Positions 22,414-31,024 of a stretch of 37,486 bases of DNA are shown here, piece by piece. A program made the position numbers and the translations under genes. The notes under the pieces were generated by a model. That model was not told where the DNA came from. It did no database searches and saw nothing but the letters and a program-made list of their open reading frames with translations. Source of the stretch: a virus. The stretch lies in IMG/VR virus record IMGVR_UViG_3300046010_005519, positions 1 through 37,486 of that record; one strand, written 5' to 3'. How positions within the stretch are numbered: the first letter of the stretch is position 1; every line of letters starts with the position of its first letter.

Positions 22414-23168
22414 ATGTTCGAGAATATATTAATTTTACTTTTAGCTGTCTGTAATGTGTCGAATGTAGGTAATGTTTTTACCATATTTTCTATGTCGTAA
22501 TTTAATTGTGCTTTATCTGCGTCCGATTTTGCTTGTTCTTCTGGTGTTTTTGGTTTACCAGTAGCTGTTGATTGTTTAATATACGAATCAGCTAGTGCGG
22601 TAGAAAACGATTTATTTGCATTGTTTGGATCGTTATTTATTAATATGAAATTATCACCAAATTCACGTGCGTATGTATCTATATTGCGATTTACATCGCG
22701 CCATGTTCTAAGTACAATTCCAGGCATTAAACTACGTTCACGTTCAGCATTACGTTGAAGTGAAGTTAATGGTGAAACATATATCATTAACATTAATGTA
22801 GTGTAGCCGAGTGATTCCAATTCCTGTTTTTTCTTGAGTATTGGATTTGATGCAGCACCGGTACCGTCAATAATTACACTTTGCCTACCCTCCAGTGTTT
22901 GTGCAAGTTTATCTTGAGTAATTTTACGTGATTGAGCTTGAATTTTAGCTGCTTGAGATAGTTGTTCGGGAGTGAAATTAGTTTGTTTAAGTCCAATCCC
23001 ACTCGCCTTCAACATTTCTTCATATGTGTCATCTGAATTGATGGTTGTGAATGATTGGGGTAGTAATTGTTTAGATAAATATGATTTACCACTACCTGCT
23101 GGGCCTGCTAGGAATATAGCTTGTGGGTTATTTTGTACTTCTCTTAATAATTGAACTAAACTAATCAT
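22410..23168 (-). CDS. Zeta-toxin-like P-loop kinase
   Basis: This 252-aa protein has Walker A AGPAGSGKSYL at residues 21-31, then TTINSDDTYEEML (substrate-binding SDD), KITQDKLAQTLEG, SVIIDGTGA (Walker B-like) and RNAERERSLMPGIVLRTW, an Arg-rich lid. The organisation matches zeta-toxin/AAA_33-type kinases that phosphorylate small sugars or nucleotides, or act on RNA ends in phages. The N-terminus MISLVQLLREVQNN resembles the recurrent helix. The C-terminus after 195 is a charged linker. It couples to the nucleotidyltransferase-peptidase gene by ATGA. Confidence 0.75.
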   Translation of the reverse strand: MISLVQLLREVQNNPQAIFLAGPAGSGKSYLSKQLLPQSFTTINSDDTYEEMLKASGIGLKQTNFTPEQLSQAAKIQAQSRKITQDKLAQTLEGRQSVIIDGTGAASNPILKKKQELESLGYTTLMLMIYVSPLTSLQRNAERERSLMPGIVLRTWRDVNRNIDTYAREFGDNFILINNDPNNANKSFSTALADSYIKQSTATGKPKTPEEQAKSDADKAQLNYDIENMVKTLPTFDTLQTAKSKINIFSNI

Positions 23169-23180
23169 GGCTATACATAT

Positions 23181-23954
23181 TTAAATTTCTCGTTTCGCTA
23201 CTGTTCTAAATTCGGAAAACGATGGTTTGTGTGTTGGGTTTTCTAAATCAAAAATAAATTTAACGTGCTGGAATATTTCTAAATTTTCCTCAATGGAGCG
23301 TTTAGATTCAACTATCTCCCAATTTTTACCGCTTAATTTATCCGGGTTGGCTTTACGTTTGGATGATTTTAACCATAGCACACCACATCTGTCTATTTTC
23401 TTTTCAAAGCATTCCATATAGCATTGTGCATATACAGCTGTTTGTAAATCATATGTTGTGTGTAAATGGTTTGATGTTTTTAAATCAAGTATCCAACGCT
23501 CACCATTTAATTCAATAACTAAATCGCAAGTACCAGCTACTTTAAGTTTATCTGAAAATAAATGTACCTCGGTCTCAATTAATGTTGGTTTATGTGTTTC
23601 CCAGAAGTCAACAAATCGAATAAACATTTGCCATACAGTTGGGTTATATAATGGTTGACCAGTGGGGGACAGGAAATTTAATTCTTCACCTTCTAAATAC
23701 TGTTCACACATTTCATGTACTTGAGTACCTTCCTCTGCGGCTTTCTTAACTATGTGGTTTGAAGCAAATCCTACTTGTTTCAGCCAGTTTTCAAAGTGCG
23801 GACCGCGAGGGTAGCATTGGAGGATAGTAGTTATTGAAGGGTAATATAATCCGTTACGTTTGTAAAAACGTTGATCAGGTAATGTGATTTGTTGCATATC
23901 CTCGGATACCTCTAAAACTCGACCGTAAGAATGTTTAAGTTGTGATTTTTTCAT
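23181..23954 (-). CDS. RecB/Cas4-like PD-(D/E)XK exonuclease
   Basis: This 257-aa protein has the complete RecB-family motif set: GTQVHEMCEQYL (H80), IETEV (about 126-130), VAGTCDLVIEL (D144), WILDLKTSN (D157, K159) and DLQTAVYAQ (Q171, Y175). Together with N-terminal YPSITTIL this resembles single-domain RecB/Cas4-like phage nucleases that process DNA ends in recombination or replication. It overlaps the primase stop as ATGA, so the two are probably made together. There is no cysteine cluster of the Cas4 type, so I favour the RecB-like reading. Confidence 0.85.
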   Translation of the reverse strand: MKKSQLKHSYGRVLEVSEDMQQITLPDQRFYKRNGLYYPSITTILQCYPRGPHFENWLKQVGFASNHIVKKAAEEGTQVHEMCEQYLEGEELNFLSPTGQPLYNPTVWQMFIRFVDFWETHKPTLIETEVHLFSDKLKVAGTCDLVIELNGERWILDLKTSNHLHTTYDLQTAVYAQCYMECFEKKIDRCGVLWLKSSKRKANPDKLSGKNWEIVESKRSIEENLEIFQHVKFIFDLENPTHKPSFSEFRTVAKREI

Positions 23955-24877
23955 ATAAAATTTAGTTTACGCTCCATTAGTTTATATTGTGTTAATGGAG
24001 TAACAGTTTGGATAAGTTTAGTAAACCCTTCAAAACCTAAAGATGATGGGTCTTTCCCATCTAGTTCAACTAGGTATACTTCTTTCCCCATATCCAATAA
24101 TTTTTCACAGAACGATATTGAACGTTGAATCGCGTCTGCATCTAAAGCTATATATATTTTATGTACTTTTGATTCTACTAATTTTTTCATTAATTCGGAT
24201 TGCATATTTTTTCCCATTAATGGTATAGCGTTGCGTTTTATTGCTAATGCATCGAATGGCCCCTCACATATGATTATGGGTAAATCCCAGTTAATAAACA
24301 TACCGAATGGAATTATATCTCTAGATATGTCTGGATTCATATATTTAATATGGTTGTATGGCTCAAGTGAGCGTGCTGTAAAATAATTTAATTTACCATC
24401 TATATCGTATGATGGTAATACTACTCTATTAGCATACGCACCTGTTTTACAATATCCTATATTATATTTTAGTATATCCTGTGAGGATATATTTCGTTGC
24501 TTTAAATATTTAAATACTTTATGAGCGTATGGATCTTTGTTATCTATGAAGGTGGTGAATTCCTTTGGTAATTCAATTGATTTGAATTGTGGGGTACCTA
24601 AATCAGCATGAAATGTTGACTTGGTTAATTTGCGTAATTCTTGGTACTTGTCTGGTGCAATTGACAGTTTTTTGAATAGAGTATGGATAAATTTACCTCT
24701 ATTTGAGCAACTCCAGCAAGCCCATTTATTTTCACCATTGGTGTTTTCGGTAAAATTGATTTCTAATTTATGGTGTTTATGGCAGAATGGACAGTTGTAG
24801 GCTACGTTACCTCTAGATGTCCGTTTGCCGGAACCCAGGATATTATTTACCAGATTTATTAATAACTCATTTACCAT
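23951..24877 (-). CDS. DNA primase (CHC2 zinc finger plus TOPRIM)
   Basis: This 308-aa protein has an N-terminal zinc finger YNCPFCHKHHKLEI ... WACWSCSNRGKFIHTL (C29, C32, C54, C57) that recognises template. The core ends in a TOPRIM domain: PIIICEGPFDALAIKR (E205) and IYIALDADAIQR (D246, D248), with the metal-binding acids conserved. No helicase domain is attached, so it is a T4 gp61-type stand-alone primase rather than a T7 gp4 fusion; size fits. It starts RNA primers for lagging-strand synthesis. Its 3' end couples to the nuclease gene. Confidence 0.92.
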   Translation of the reverse strand: MVNELLINLVNNILGSGKRTSRGNVAYNCPFCHKHHKLEINFTENTNGENKWACWSCSNRGKFIHTLFKKLSIAPDKYQELRKLTKSTFHADLGTPQFKSIELPKEFTTFIDNKDPYAHKVFKYLKQRNISSQDILKYNIGYCKTGAYANRVVLPSYDIDGKLNYFTARSLEPYNHIKYMNPDISRDIIPFGMFINWDLPIIICEGPFDALAIKRNAIPLMGKNMQSELMKKLVESKVHKIYIALDADAIQRSISFCEKLLDMGKEVYLVELDGKDPSSLGFEGFTKLIQTVTPLTQYKLMERKLNFI

Positions 24878-24904
24878 AATAGTGAATATACAATGTATAT
24901 ATTG

Positions 24905-25345
24905 CTATATCAAGTCTTTTGAGTAGAACTTGCCAAGGATGTTGGAATTTGTGAATTCATCTGATTCCAATACACCATACATAAATTGATATTTGCATTC
25001 GTAGTATGTAAGTTGTTTTTTGTTAGTTACAAAGTGGATGATTTCACGTGTGAATTCATCGTGTTGTTTGTTGCGTATTGCTTGTTTGATGAATTCCTCT
25101 GAACCGTAATATGTTTTCCAGTCAGATTCTTTAATTATCTGTTTGGTTGTTTTAGCGCGTCCCCGAGTGATGGGTTGTTCGGCTAGTTCTTTTTTACCCA
25201 ACTTTTTGTTGAGTGTATGAAATATAGATTTCTTACCCAAATATTTTTTACCGGTTGGGGTATGGGTTGTAATGTATATGAATCCAAATGTTGATTGGGG
25301 TAAATCTTCTATAGTTGATATTGGTGTTGAGTTGTATAACCACAT
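24905..25345 (-). CDS. GIY-YIG-like endonuclease
   Basis: The ATG at 25343-25345 is preferred because it lies 11 bases after the upstream stop; earlier starts fall inside the fibre gene. The 146-aa protein contains FGFIYITTHTPTGKKYLGKK (20-39), matching the GIY...YIG core as FIY...YLG. Later segments are YYGSEEFIKQA (79-89), FTREIIHF (98-105) and LTYYECKYQ (112-120, with a plausible catalytic Glu117). It has the size of short Seg-like or other phage GIY-YIG nucleases, which can be mobile or act in repair. Location between a repetitive fibre gene and the primase would suit a mobile gene. Confidence 0.7.
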   Translation of the reverse strand: MWLYNSTPISTIEDLPQSTFGFIYITTHTPTGKKYLGKKSIFHTLNKKLGKKELAEQPITRGRAKTTKQIIKESDWKTYYGSEEFIKQAIRNKQHDEFTREIIHFVTNKKQLTYYECKYQFMYGVLESDEFTNSNILGKFYSKDLI

Positions 25346-25356
25346 TTGTTTATATG

Positions 25357-28302
25357 TTAAAATAATGCATTCCAAGAGGTCCCATTATAGTAATATAATA
25401 TACTACTACCTGCTGACCCTGAAGCTATAATCATTCCCTCGGTTGGTGTAGGGGTGGTTGTTCTAGGTGTTAGTACTAGTATATCTTTTACATTTAATGA
25501 ACCGGTAATTAACGCAGAACCAGTTATATTTAAGCTACCAGTTAAACCATATGATCCAGTTAATTGTTTAGTATTAATATATAATTTTTTACCATTATTG
25601 TTACTACCACTAGCTACTAATAGATCTCCATCAGATCCAGATATGATTAATACATTATGTAATTCATCTAATTCATATCCGTTATCGATACGAACATACA
25701 TTGAACCATTATTGGTTTGGATTCGTAGAGCTTGACCTAAACGAACTGCGTGAAGTGGAGGAACTGGTTCATATCCTATAATTGAGCCCGTAGGTCCTAG
25801 GTATAAAAGTTGTCCAGCAGTGAATGTGTCTGTATTAATTCCTAGCAATTTACCTTCAGTCATTACATACCCAAATGCTTGATCCGCTATAGTTTCATTT
25901 AATATACCCAAGGTATTAGCGGATACGCTATCGGCATCATATGATGCTGTTGATATTAATGCGTTATCTCCAGTTGCGCCAGATATTCTTACGACTTTAC
26001 CTTTTGCTATAGAGGCACCAGTAACATTTTTAACATATATTAATACATCAGATGTATTTAATGATGTAGTAGCATATGATGCACTAATTGTGTTTGTTGT
26101 GTAAGATGATGTAGCTGCATATGATGCACTTGTTACATTCAATACATATGATGCACTAATTGCAATCGAAGCAGTTTCTGCATATGACGAGCTTGTTTCG
26201 TAATTGATTTCATACGATGCACTTATAGCGTAAGATGCTGTAGTAGCGTAAGATGCACTAGTTGCTATTGATGATGTTGTCGAGTACGATGAACTAACGG
26301 CAATTGATGCAGTAGCAGCATATGAAGAGCTAGTAGCAATAGATGCTGTTGATGCGTATGATGAACTTACAACATAAGATGATGTTGCAGCATATGATGA
26401 ACTTACAACATAAGATGCCGTTGCAGCATAAGATGCAGTAGTAGCAATCGATGAAGTAGTAGCATACGATGAGCTTACAACGTAAGATGATGTTGCAGCA
26501 TATGATGCACTAGTAGCAATGGACGCCGTTGCAGCATATGAAGCGCTTGTTGTGTTTAATGCGTATGAAGCACTAGTAGCAATTGATGCAGTAGCTGCAT
26601 ATGAAGCACTAGTAGATGTGGGAGCGTATGATGCACTAAGAGTACTCAATGCATATGAAGCGGTGCCTAATAAGCTACCAGTTATACCACCAGTTACATT
26701 TAAGCTACCTGTTATTGATGTAGATCCCGTTACATTTAAACTACCTGAAATTGTAGTTGGTTTATGCATTGATATACTTCCAGTAAATACTTGAAATATA
26801 GGTGCATCATTGCTGTCATTTACAAATAGAATAGATCCACTATTTGTATCTCCGTCGTATATGGTAAGTATATCTTCTACACTACCTACAACATTAAATA
26901 GAGGTGAGGATGAACCAGAACCAGATACAATTAATGAACCGGATATTAGTACGGTTTGGCGTAATGTATTAACATAAGATGCAGTTGCAGCGTGTGAAGC
27001 ACTAATTGTACTTATTGAATAAGATGATGTTAATGAGTAAGATGCACTTGTTGAATTACGTGAATAGGATGATGATAATGCGTATGAAGCACTTGTAGCG
27101 TTTAATGCATATGAAGCACTTGTTGATGTATTTGAGTAAGATGAAGTGGTAGCATAAGATGCACTAGTTGAGTTGTTTGAGTAAGATGATGTAGTAGCAT
27201 AAGATGCACTAGTTGAATTAATAGCATATGAGGCACTAGTGGCAATAGATGCAGTTTCTGCATACGAAGAACTTGTTTCGTAGTTAATTTCATATGATGC
27301 ACTTACAGCATATGATGCTGTTTCTGCATATGAAGCACTAGTTGCGTTTGTAGCGTAGGAAGCACTTGTTGAGTTAAGTGAATAGGAAGCACTAGTTGAG
27401 TTATTTGAGTAAGAGGATGTTGTTGCGTATGAAGCACTAGTAGTATTCAATGAGTATGAAGCGCTAGTTGAATTAATAGCATATGATGCTGTAGTAGCAT
27501 ATGATGCACTAGTAGTGTTTAATGAATACGAAGCACTAGTTGAATTGTTTGAATAAGATGATGTTGTAGCGTAAGAGGCACTAGTTGAATTAATAGCATA
27601 TGATGAACTAGTAGCAATTGATGCATAAGAAGCACTAAGAGCACTCAATGCATATGAAGCGGTGCCTAATAAGCTACCGGTAATACCACCCGTTACCTCT
27701 AAGCTACCTGTAATACCTACAGATCCGGTGAATTGGGCAGAACCAGTAAATGGGAATGGTGAAATATATCCCGTCAAATAAGATGCAGTTAATGCATATG
27801 AAGCACTAGTTGAATTAATAGCATAAGATGCACTAGTTGCAATAGATGCAGTTTCTGCATACGATGAACTTGTTTCGTAATTAATTTCATACGATGCGCT
27901 TACAGCGTAAGATGCTGTAGCAGCATATGATGCACTTGTTGAATTAACAGCATATGAAGCACTAGTTGAGTTACGTGAGTAAGAAGAAGTAATGGCATAT
28001 GATGCACTAGTAGAGTTTAATGCATAAGATGAACTTACAACATATGAAGCAGTAGCGGCATACGAGGCACTAACGGAGTTTGGTGAGTTTAAGGCCCAAG
28101 ATGCAGTACCATGTAGTGATCCAGTAAATCCAGATGCTGAAACTTGTCCTGTTATGTTAGTTGGTCCTACTAATGTTAATGAACCAGATAATGTTATATT
28201 ATATGCTTCTACTCCGGTGAATGCATCTATAGATTGAGTTACGTGGTGGGCTTCAACAACTTGTCCAGTTAATATATTTACGTTGCTTAATATCTTTGCC
28301 AT
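25357..28302 (-). CDS. Repeat-rich tail fibre protein (SASYA repeats)
   Basis: The 981-aa protein starts MAKILSNVNILTGQVVEAHHVTQSI. Most of residues 60-730 consists of short repeats around SASYA, TASYA and SSSYA, interrupted by TGSLNVTGGITGSL-type segments. The stretch beginning IATSASYA is reused, and three long copies of EINYETSSSYAETASI lie about 200 and 360 residues apart. The C-terminus is a distinct domain: VLIYVKNVTGASIAKGKVVRISG, then an LGILNETIADQAFGYV region, NGYELDELHNVLI, and a final PTPTEGMIIASGSAG...NGTSWNALF tip. Similar repeats occur in fibres of aquatic phages. It probably forms a long shaft, with the C-terminus as receptor-binding tip. Confidence 0.85.
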   Translation of the reverse strand: MAKILSNVNILTGQVVEAHHVTQSIDAFTGVEAYNITLSGSLTLVGPTNITGQVSASGFTGSLHGTASWALNSPNSVSASYAATASYVVSSSYALNSTSASYAITSSYSRNSTSASYAVNSTSASYAATASYAVSASYEINYETSSSYAETASIATSASYAINSTSASYALTASYLTGYISPFPFTGSAQFTGSVGITGSLEVTGGITGSLLGTASYALSALSASYASIATSSSYAINSTSASYATTSSYSNNSTSASYSLNTTSASYATTASYAINSTSASYSLNTTSASYATTSSYSNNSTSASYSLNSTSASYATNATSASYAETASYAVSASYEINYETSSSYAETASIATSASYAINSTSASYATTSSYSNNSTSASYATTSSYSNTSTSASYALNATSASYALSSSYSRNSTSASYSLTSSYSISTISASHAATASYVNTLRQTVLISGSLIVSGSGSSSPLFNVVGSVEDILTIYDGDTNSGSILFVNDSNDAPIFQVFTGSISMHKPTTISGSLNVTGSTSITGSLNVTGGITGSLLGTASYALSTLSASYAPTSTSASYAATASIATSASYALNTTSASYAATASIATSASYAATSSYVVSSSYATTSSIATTASYAATASYVVSSSYAATSSYVVSSSYASTASIATSSSYAATASIAVSSSYSTTSSIATSASYATTASYAISASYEINYETSSSYAETASIAISASYVLNVTSASYAATSSYTTNTISASYATTSLNTSDVLIYVKNVTGASIAKGKVVRISGATGDNALISTASYDADSVSANTLGILNETIADQAFGYVMTEGKLLGINTDTFTAGQLLYLGPTGSIIGYEPVPPLHAVRLGQALRIQTNNGSMYVRIDNGYELDELHNVLIISGSDGDLLVASGSNNNGKKLYINTKQLTGSYGLTGSLNITGSALITGSLNVKDILVLTPRTTTPTPTEGMIIASGSAGSSILYYYNGTSWNALF
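25980..28200 (-). repeat. Degenerate SASYA-coding repeat array in the fibre gene
   Basis: The DNA repeats in units of about 15-33 bases encoding (T/S)ASYA-type peptides. Longer copies that encode the EINYET segment begin near 26162, 27242 and 27839, and two copies encoding ITGSLLGTASYAL lie near 26660 and 27660. Synonymous differences between units show that the array is old or under protein-level selection rather than freshly duplicated. Confidence 0.8.
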
Positions 28303-28309
28303 TTTCTAT

Positions 28310-28317
28310 TATAAATA
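28310..28317 (-). promoter_or_regulatory. TATTTATA box upstream of the repeat fibre gene
   Basis: The coding strand reads TATTTATA 7 bases before the ATG at 28302, next to the stop of the preceding gene. Confidence 0.3.
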
Positions 28318-29277
28318 TTATAGGTCTAAATTAATTATTATGTTGGTATCTGTAACCGATGATAGGGGTAATGGTTGTGCTAACTTAGCTACAGCAATTA
28401 ATTCCTTACTATTATTATATAAACCAACTGTGGTTACATATGGGTTAAAATATGAACCAGTAGCAAAATTGTATAGAATACCATCATTTGAGCTACCAGA
28501 TACCAGGGTTGGGTTTTGTGAGAAGTTAAATTCGTTTTGTCGTATGTTACATTTGTATTGAGCCTCGTATACCGTAACGGTACTCTGGAATGAGCAGGTT
28601 ACATTGGTTCCTAATGTAAAATTATTTATGATTGGTGGGGGTGGTGATCCATATAAACCAAACCCATATATTAAAGACCCATAAACACCATATGGGTATA
28701 AGGATTGTGGTACTTCATATAATATTACCATACCATGTTCATATATAATATTTCCTACTAGATATGAATTGTTGTAATATAGAGCACCCTCACCATTATC
28801 TGTGATAGTGTTTGAGCCGGATTTTAAATAGAATGTATTGGGTTTAATATTTTCCCCAAATACATTTGAGGGGATGGAATATATTCCAATTTCTGCATTT
28901 GATCCCGTAGGGAAATATCTATTGGATTTTAATGTAGTTGATAAATAATTATCGTAGCTAGGAGTATATATACCTCCAGTTATAGTTCCATCAGGATTAA
29001 ATGATGCTGTTGATGCCGGGGAAACATTTGAGCTACTAATATAATTTGAGTAATATAATTCTTGTGCGGATCTATATATTAATGTTTTATCGTATGAGGT
29101 TATATCACCTGTTGGGTTTGAACCCGAGATCCACAAACTAGATGTGATGTTTTGACCAGTAAACCTATCAATGCCACCATTCAATAGTTCAGCACTCCCA
29201 TTAAATGTAAATGTTTTATTTACACTAAGTGGGGTTACTGAAGTATCGGTGGTCGTGAATGGTTTATATACGCTCAT
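28318..29277 (-). CDS. Tail-associated structural protein, paralogous C-terminus (copy 1)
   Basis: This 319-aa protein begins MSVYKPFTTTDTSVTPLSVNKTF, rich in Ser, Thr, Gly and Tyr as in phage fibres. The middle includes YKTLIYRSAQELYYSNYISSS and several SGS repeats. The last 80 residues read RQNEFNFSQNPTLVSGS ... FNPYVTTVGLYNNSKELIAVAKLAQP, a domain also found at the end of the next upstream gene. I know this closing domain from many aquatic phage structural proteins. It is expected in the tail or baseplate. It lies 12 bases after the related gene. Confidence 0.75.
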   Translation of the reverse strand: MSVYKPFTTTDTSVTPLSVNKTFTFNGSAELLNGGIDRFTGQNITSSLWISGSNPTGDITSYDKTLIYRSAQELYYSNYISSSNVSPASTASFNPDGTITGGIYTPSYDNYLSTTLKSNRYFPTGSNAEIGIYSIPSNVFGENIKPNTFYLKSGSNTITDNGEGALYYNNSYLVGNIIYEHGMVILYEVPQSLYPYGVYGSLIYGFGLYGSPPPPIINNFTLGTNVTCSFQSTVTVYEAQYKCNIRQNEFNFSQNPTLVSGSSNDGILYNFATGSYFNPYVTTVGLYNNSKELIAVAKLAQPLPLSSVTDTNIIINLDL

Positions 29278-29289
29278 TTATGGGTAAAA

Positions 29290-30303
29290 TCAAAAGTCCA
29301 ACTTTACTCGCAAAAGTAGCTCTTTGGTAAAATCTTTTATTAATGGTTTAGACATTTTAGCTACAGCTAGTAATTCATTTGAATCGTTGTACATACCTAC
29401 TGTAGTAATATATGTTTGTGGGTTGTTGATGAAGTTGTCATATATAACCTCACCTGTTGAACCAGATATGAATGATGGGTTTTCTGAGTAGTTAAATTCA
29501 TTATTTCTAGCTCTAACGAATATGTAATCCGATGATATTGTTTCCTCTGAATTTAATGTAAATGATGCACCTCCAGATATTGCTGTGAATAGTTTAAGGG
29601 GATTTTGGCTATCTACATTATATGTAAGGGTTGGGGTTAATCCAATTGACTGTTTAATTGCAGCGGGGTTAAGTAGGATTGTTCCTAAATCAGGAAATAC
29701 TAAACCATATGAACCTGATCCTGCTACGTATCCACTACCAGATAATGTTCCAGCACTACCATTAGAGCCAGATATTAATTGATATACTCTAGTTGTTCCG
29801 ATGAAATTATTTACTAAATTATCTTGTGAATCGTCTGTTAATTTAATTGTATTACCTCCACTCTTCAATGTTAAATTTAACGAACCAGGGAATAATGATT
29901 CTTTGTAGTTAGCACGTTCAACCGATATAGCCCAGAAATCCGATCCAGTTAATACGTTATTACCTTTACCAAATATAAATTTAGCATTTTCGTCTTCCAA
30001 TATTAATGATCTATATTGACCATACATTGTTTTTGTTGGAGTATTCGACGGAATAGAATTGTTATATGGTATACTTCCACTTCCTATAGCGTTTGCGTAT
30101 ACTATGTTAAATTGAATAGCAGCTGTGGGGTCATTAGATGATGTTTGATATACATCTAAATAAAATTTACTGCTATTACTTGCTACTTGTGTTGATGAAG
30201 TATGTACCGAAGTTAAAGTCGGATTATTTGTTGACCAAAGTGTACTAGTGATAGAATCACTACTTATTACGAAATCTTCAGGATCAAATCGTTTGAATGC
30301 CAT
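29290..30303 (-). CDS. Tail-associated structural protein, paralogous C-terminus (copy 2)
   Basis: This 337-aa protein begins MAFKRFDPEDFVISSDSITSTLW, typical of a phage tail or baseplate protein that binds the particle through its N-terminus. The C-terminal domain (about 255-337) is RARNNEFNYSENPSFISGS ... TYITTVGMYNDSNELLAVAKMSKP, closely similar to the next gene, while the rest differs. The pair looks like a duplication in which the N-terminal parts diverged. No enzymatic motif is seen. Confidence 0.75.
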   Translation of the reverse strand: MAFKRFDPEDFVISSDSITSTLWSTNNPTLTSVHTSSTQVASNSSKFYLDVYQTSSNDPTAAIQFNIVYANAIGSGSIPYNNSIPSNTPTKTMYGQYRSLILEDENAKFIFGKGNNVLTGSDFWAISVERANYKESLFPGSLNLTLKSGGNTIKLTDDSQDNLVNNFIGTTRVYQLISGSNGSAGTLSGSGYVAGSGSYGLVFPDLGTILLNPAAIKQSIGLTPTLTYNVDSQNPLKLFTAISGGASFTLNSEETISSDYIFVRARNNEFNYSENPSFISGSTGEVIYDNFINNPQTYITTVGMYNDSNELLAVAKMSKPLIKDFTKELLLRVKLDF

Positions 30304-30315
30304 ATTTATTATTTA

Positions 30316-30972
30316 TTATATTTTATTAATGGTTATAGGTAATGTTAATCGAGCACCACTATCTAAACCTACTACAGTTAATGTACCAGTAAGTTGTGTA
30401 TTTGAACCAAATAATGTGTTGATGGTTGTTGCTCTTAAATTAATTTGTGTACCTATGATTGTTTTAGATACATTAGTACCCAACGTTGATGTAGAAGTGT
30501 TTGCAGATATTGCTGCTTGTGAATTAATTCCTACTCCTGTATAAGTATTCATTAATCTAATATCAGATATTGTAGCTGAGTATCCACTAGTTTCGTAGGT
30601 TTGGTTGTTACCTAAGTAATTTAATGTTTGTGGGGTAATAGATAGTGATTCACCTTGTTTTAATATAACGGATGAATAACCTAAACCTAATACAGGTAAT
30701 TTAGCTGTACCTCTAGGTAAGGTAGCTAATTTGTATTTCATTATTTGAGTTTCAATAGGAAATGCCTCTAAAACCGGCATATTTTCTATAGCCTCTCCAT
30801 AGAATGAAGAACCTGATGGGTGTGTTGGGTTATACAATGTATAATCAATTTCGTCATCTGCTAGAGAGAATTGAGTGATTCTAAATGAACCATCATTTTT
30901 TGCTAGTAATTCTCTACCCTTTTTAGTTAAAATGGCATCTATTGTTAGTGAGGTTGGATTTAAATATCCCAT
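30316..30972 (-). CDS. Conserved phage structural protein with LTKKGRELLAKNDG N-terminus
   Basis: The 218-aa protein starts MGYLNPTSLTIDAILTKKGRELLAKN, then DGSFRITQFSLADDEIDYTLYN, an element that recurs in tail or baseplate proteins of aquatic phages. A central region (AFPIETQIMKYKLATLPRGT) is followed by a beta-rich C-terminus with Thr, Gly and Leu. It lies between the 1696-aa protein and the paired fibre proteins, so it is probably a virion component. A near-match (AATAAATA in place of TATAAATA on the plus strand) lies 44 bases upstream. The exact position in the particle is unknown. Confidence 0.75.
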   Translation of the reverse strand: MGYLNPTSLTIDAILTKKGRELLAKNDGSFRITQFSLADDEIDYTLYNPTHPSGSSFYGEAIENMPVLEAFPIETQIMKYKLATLPRGTAKLPVLGLGYSSVILKQGESLSITPQTLNYLGNNQTYETSGYSATISDIRLMNTYTGVGINSQAAISANTSTSTLGTNVSKTIIGTQINLRATTINTLFGSNTQLTGTLTVVGLDSGARLTLPITINKI

Positions 30973-31024
30973 ATATGATTATTTTTTATTTTAGTTGTTA
31001 ATTTATTTAATATACTAATAAATA

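Noticed and set aside
25980-28200. CRISPR-like or minisatellite array
   Set aside because: The repeats are in-frame codons for SASYA-type peptides inside a long fibre gene, vary synonymously and have no spacers.
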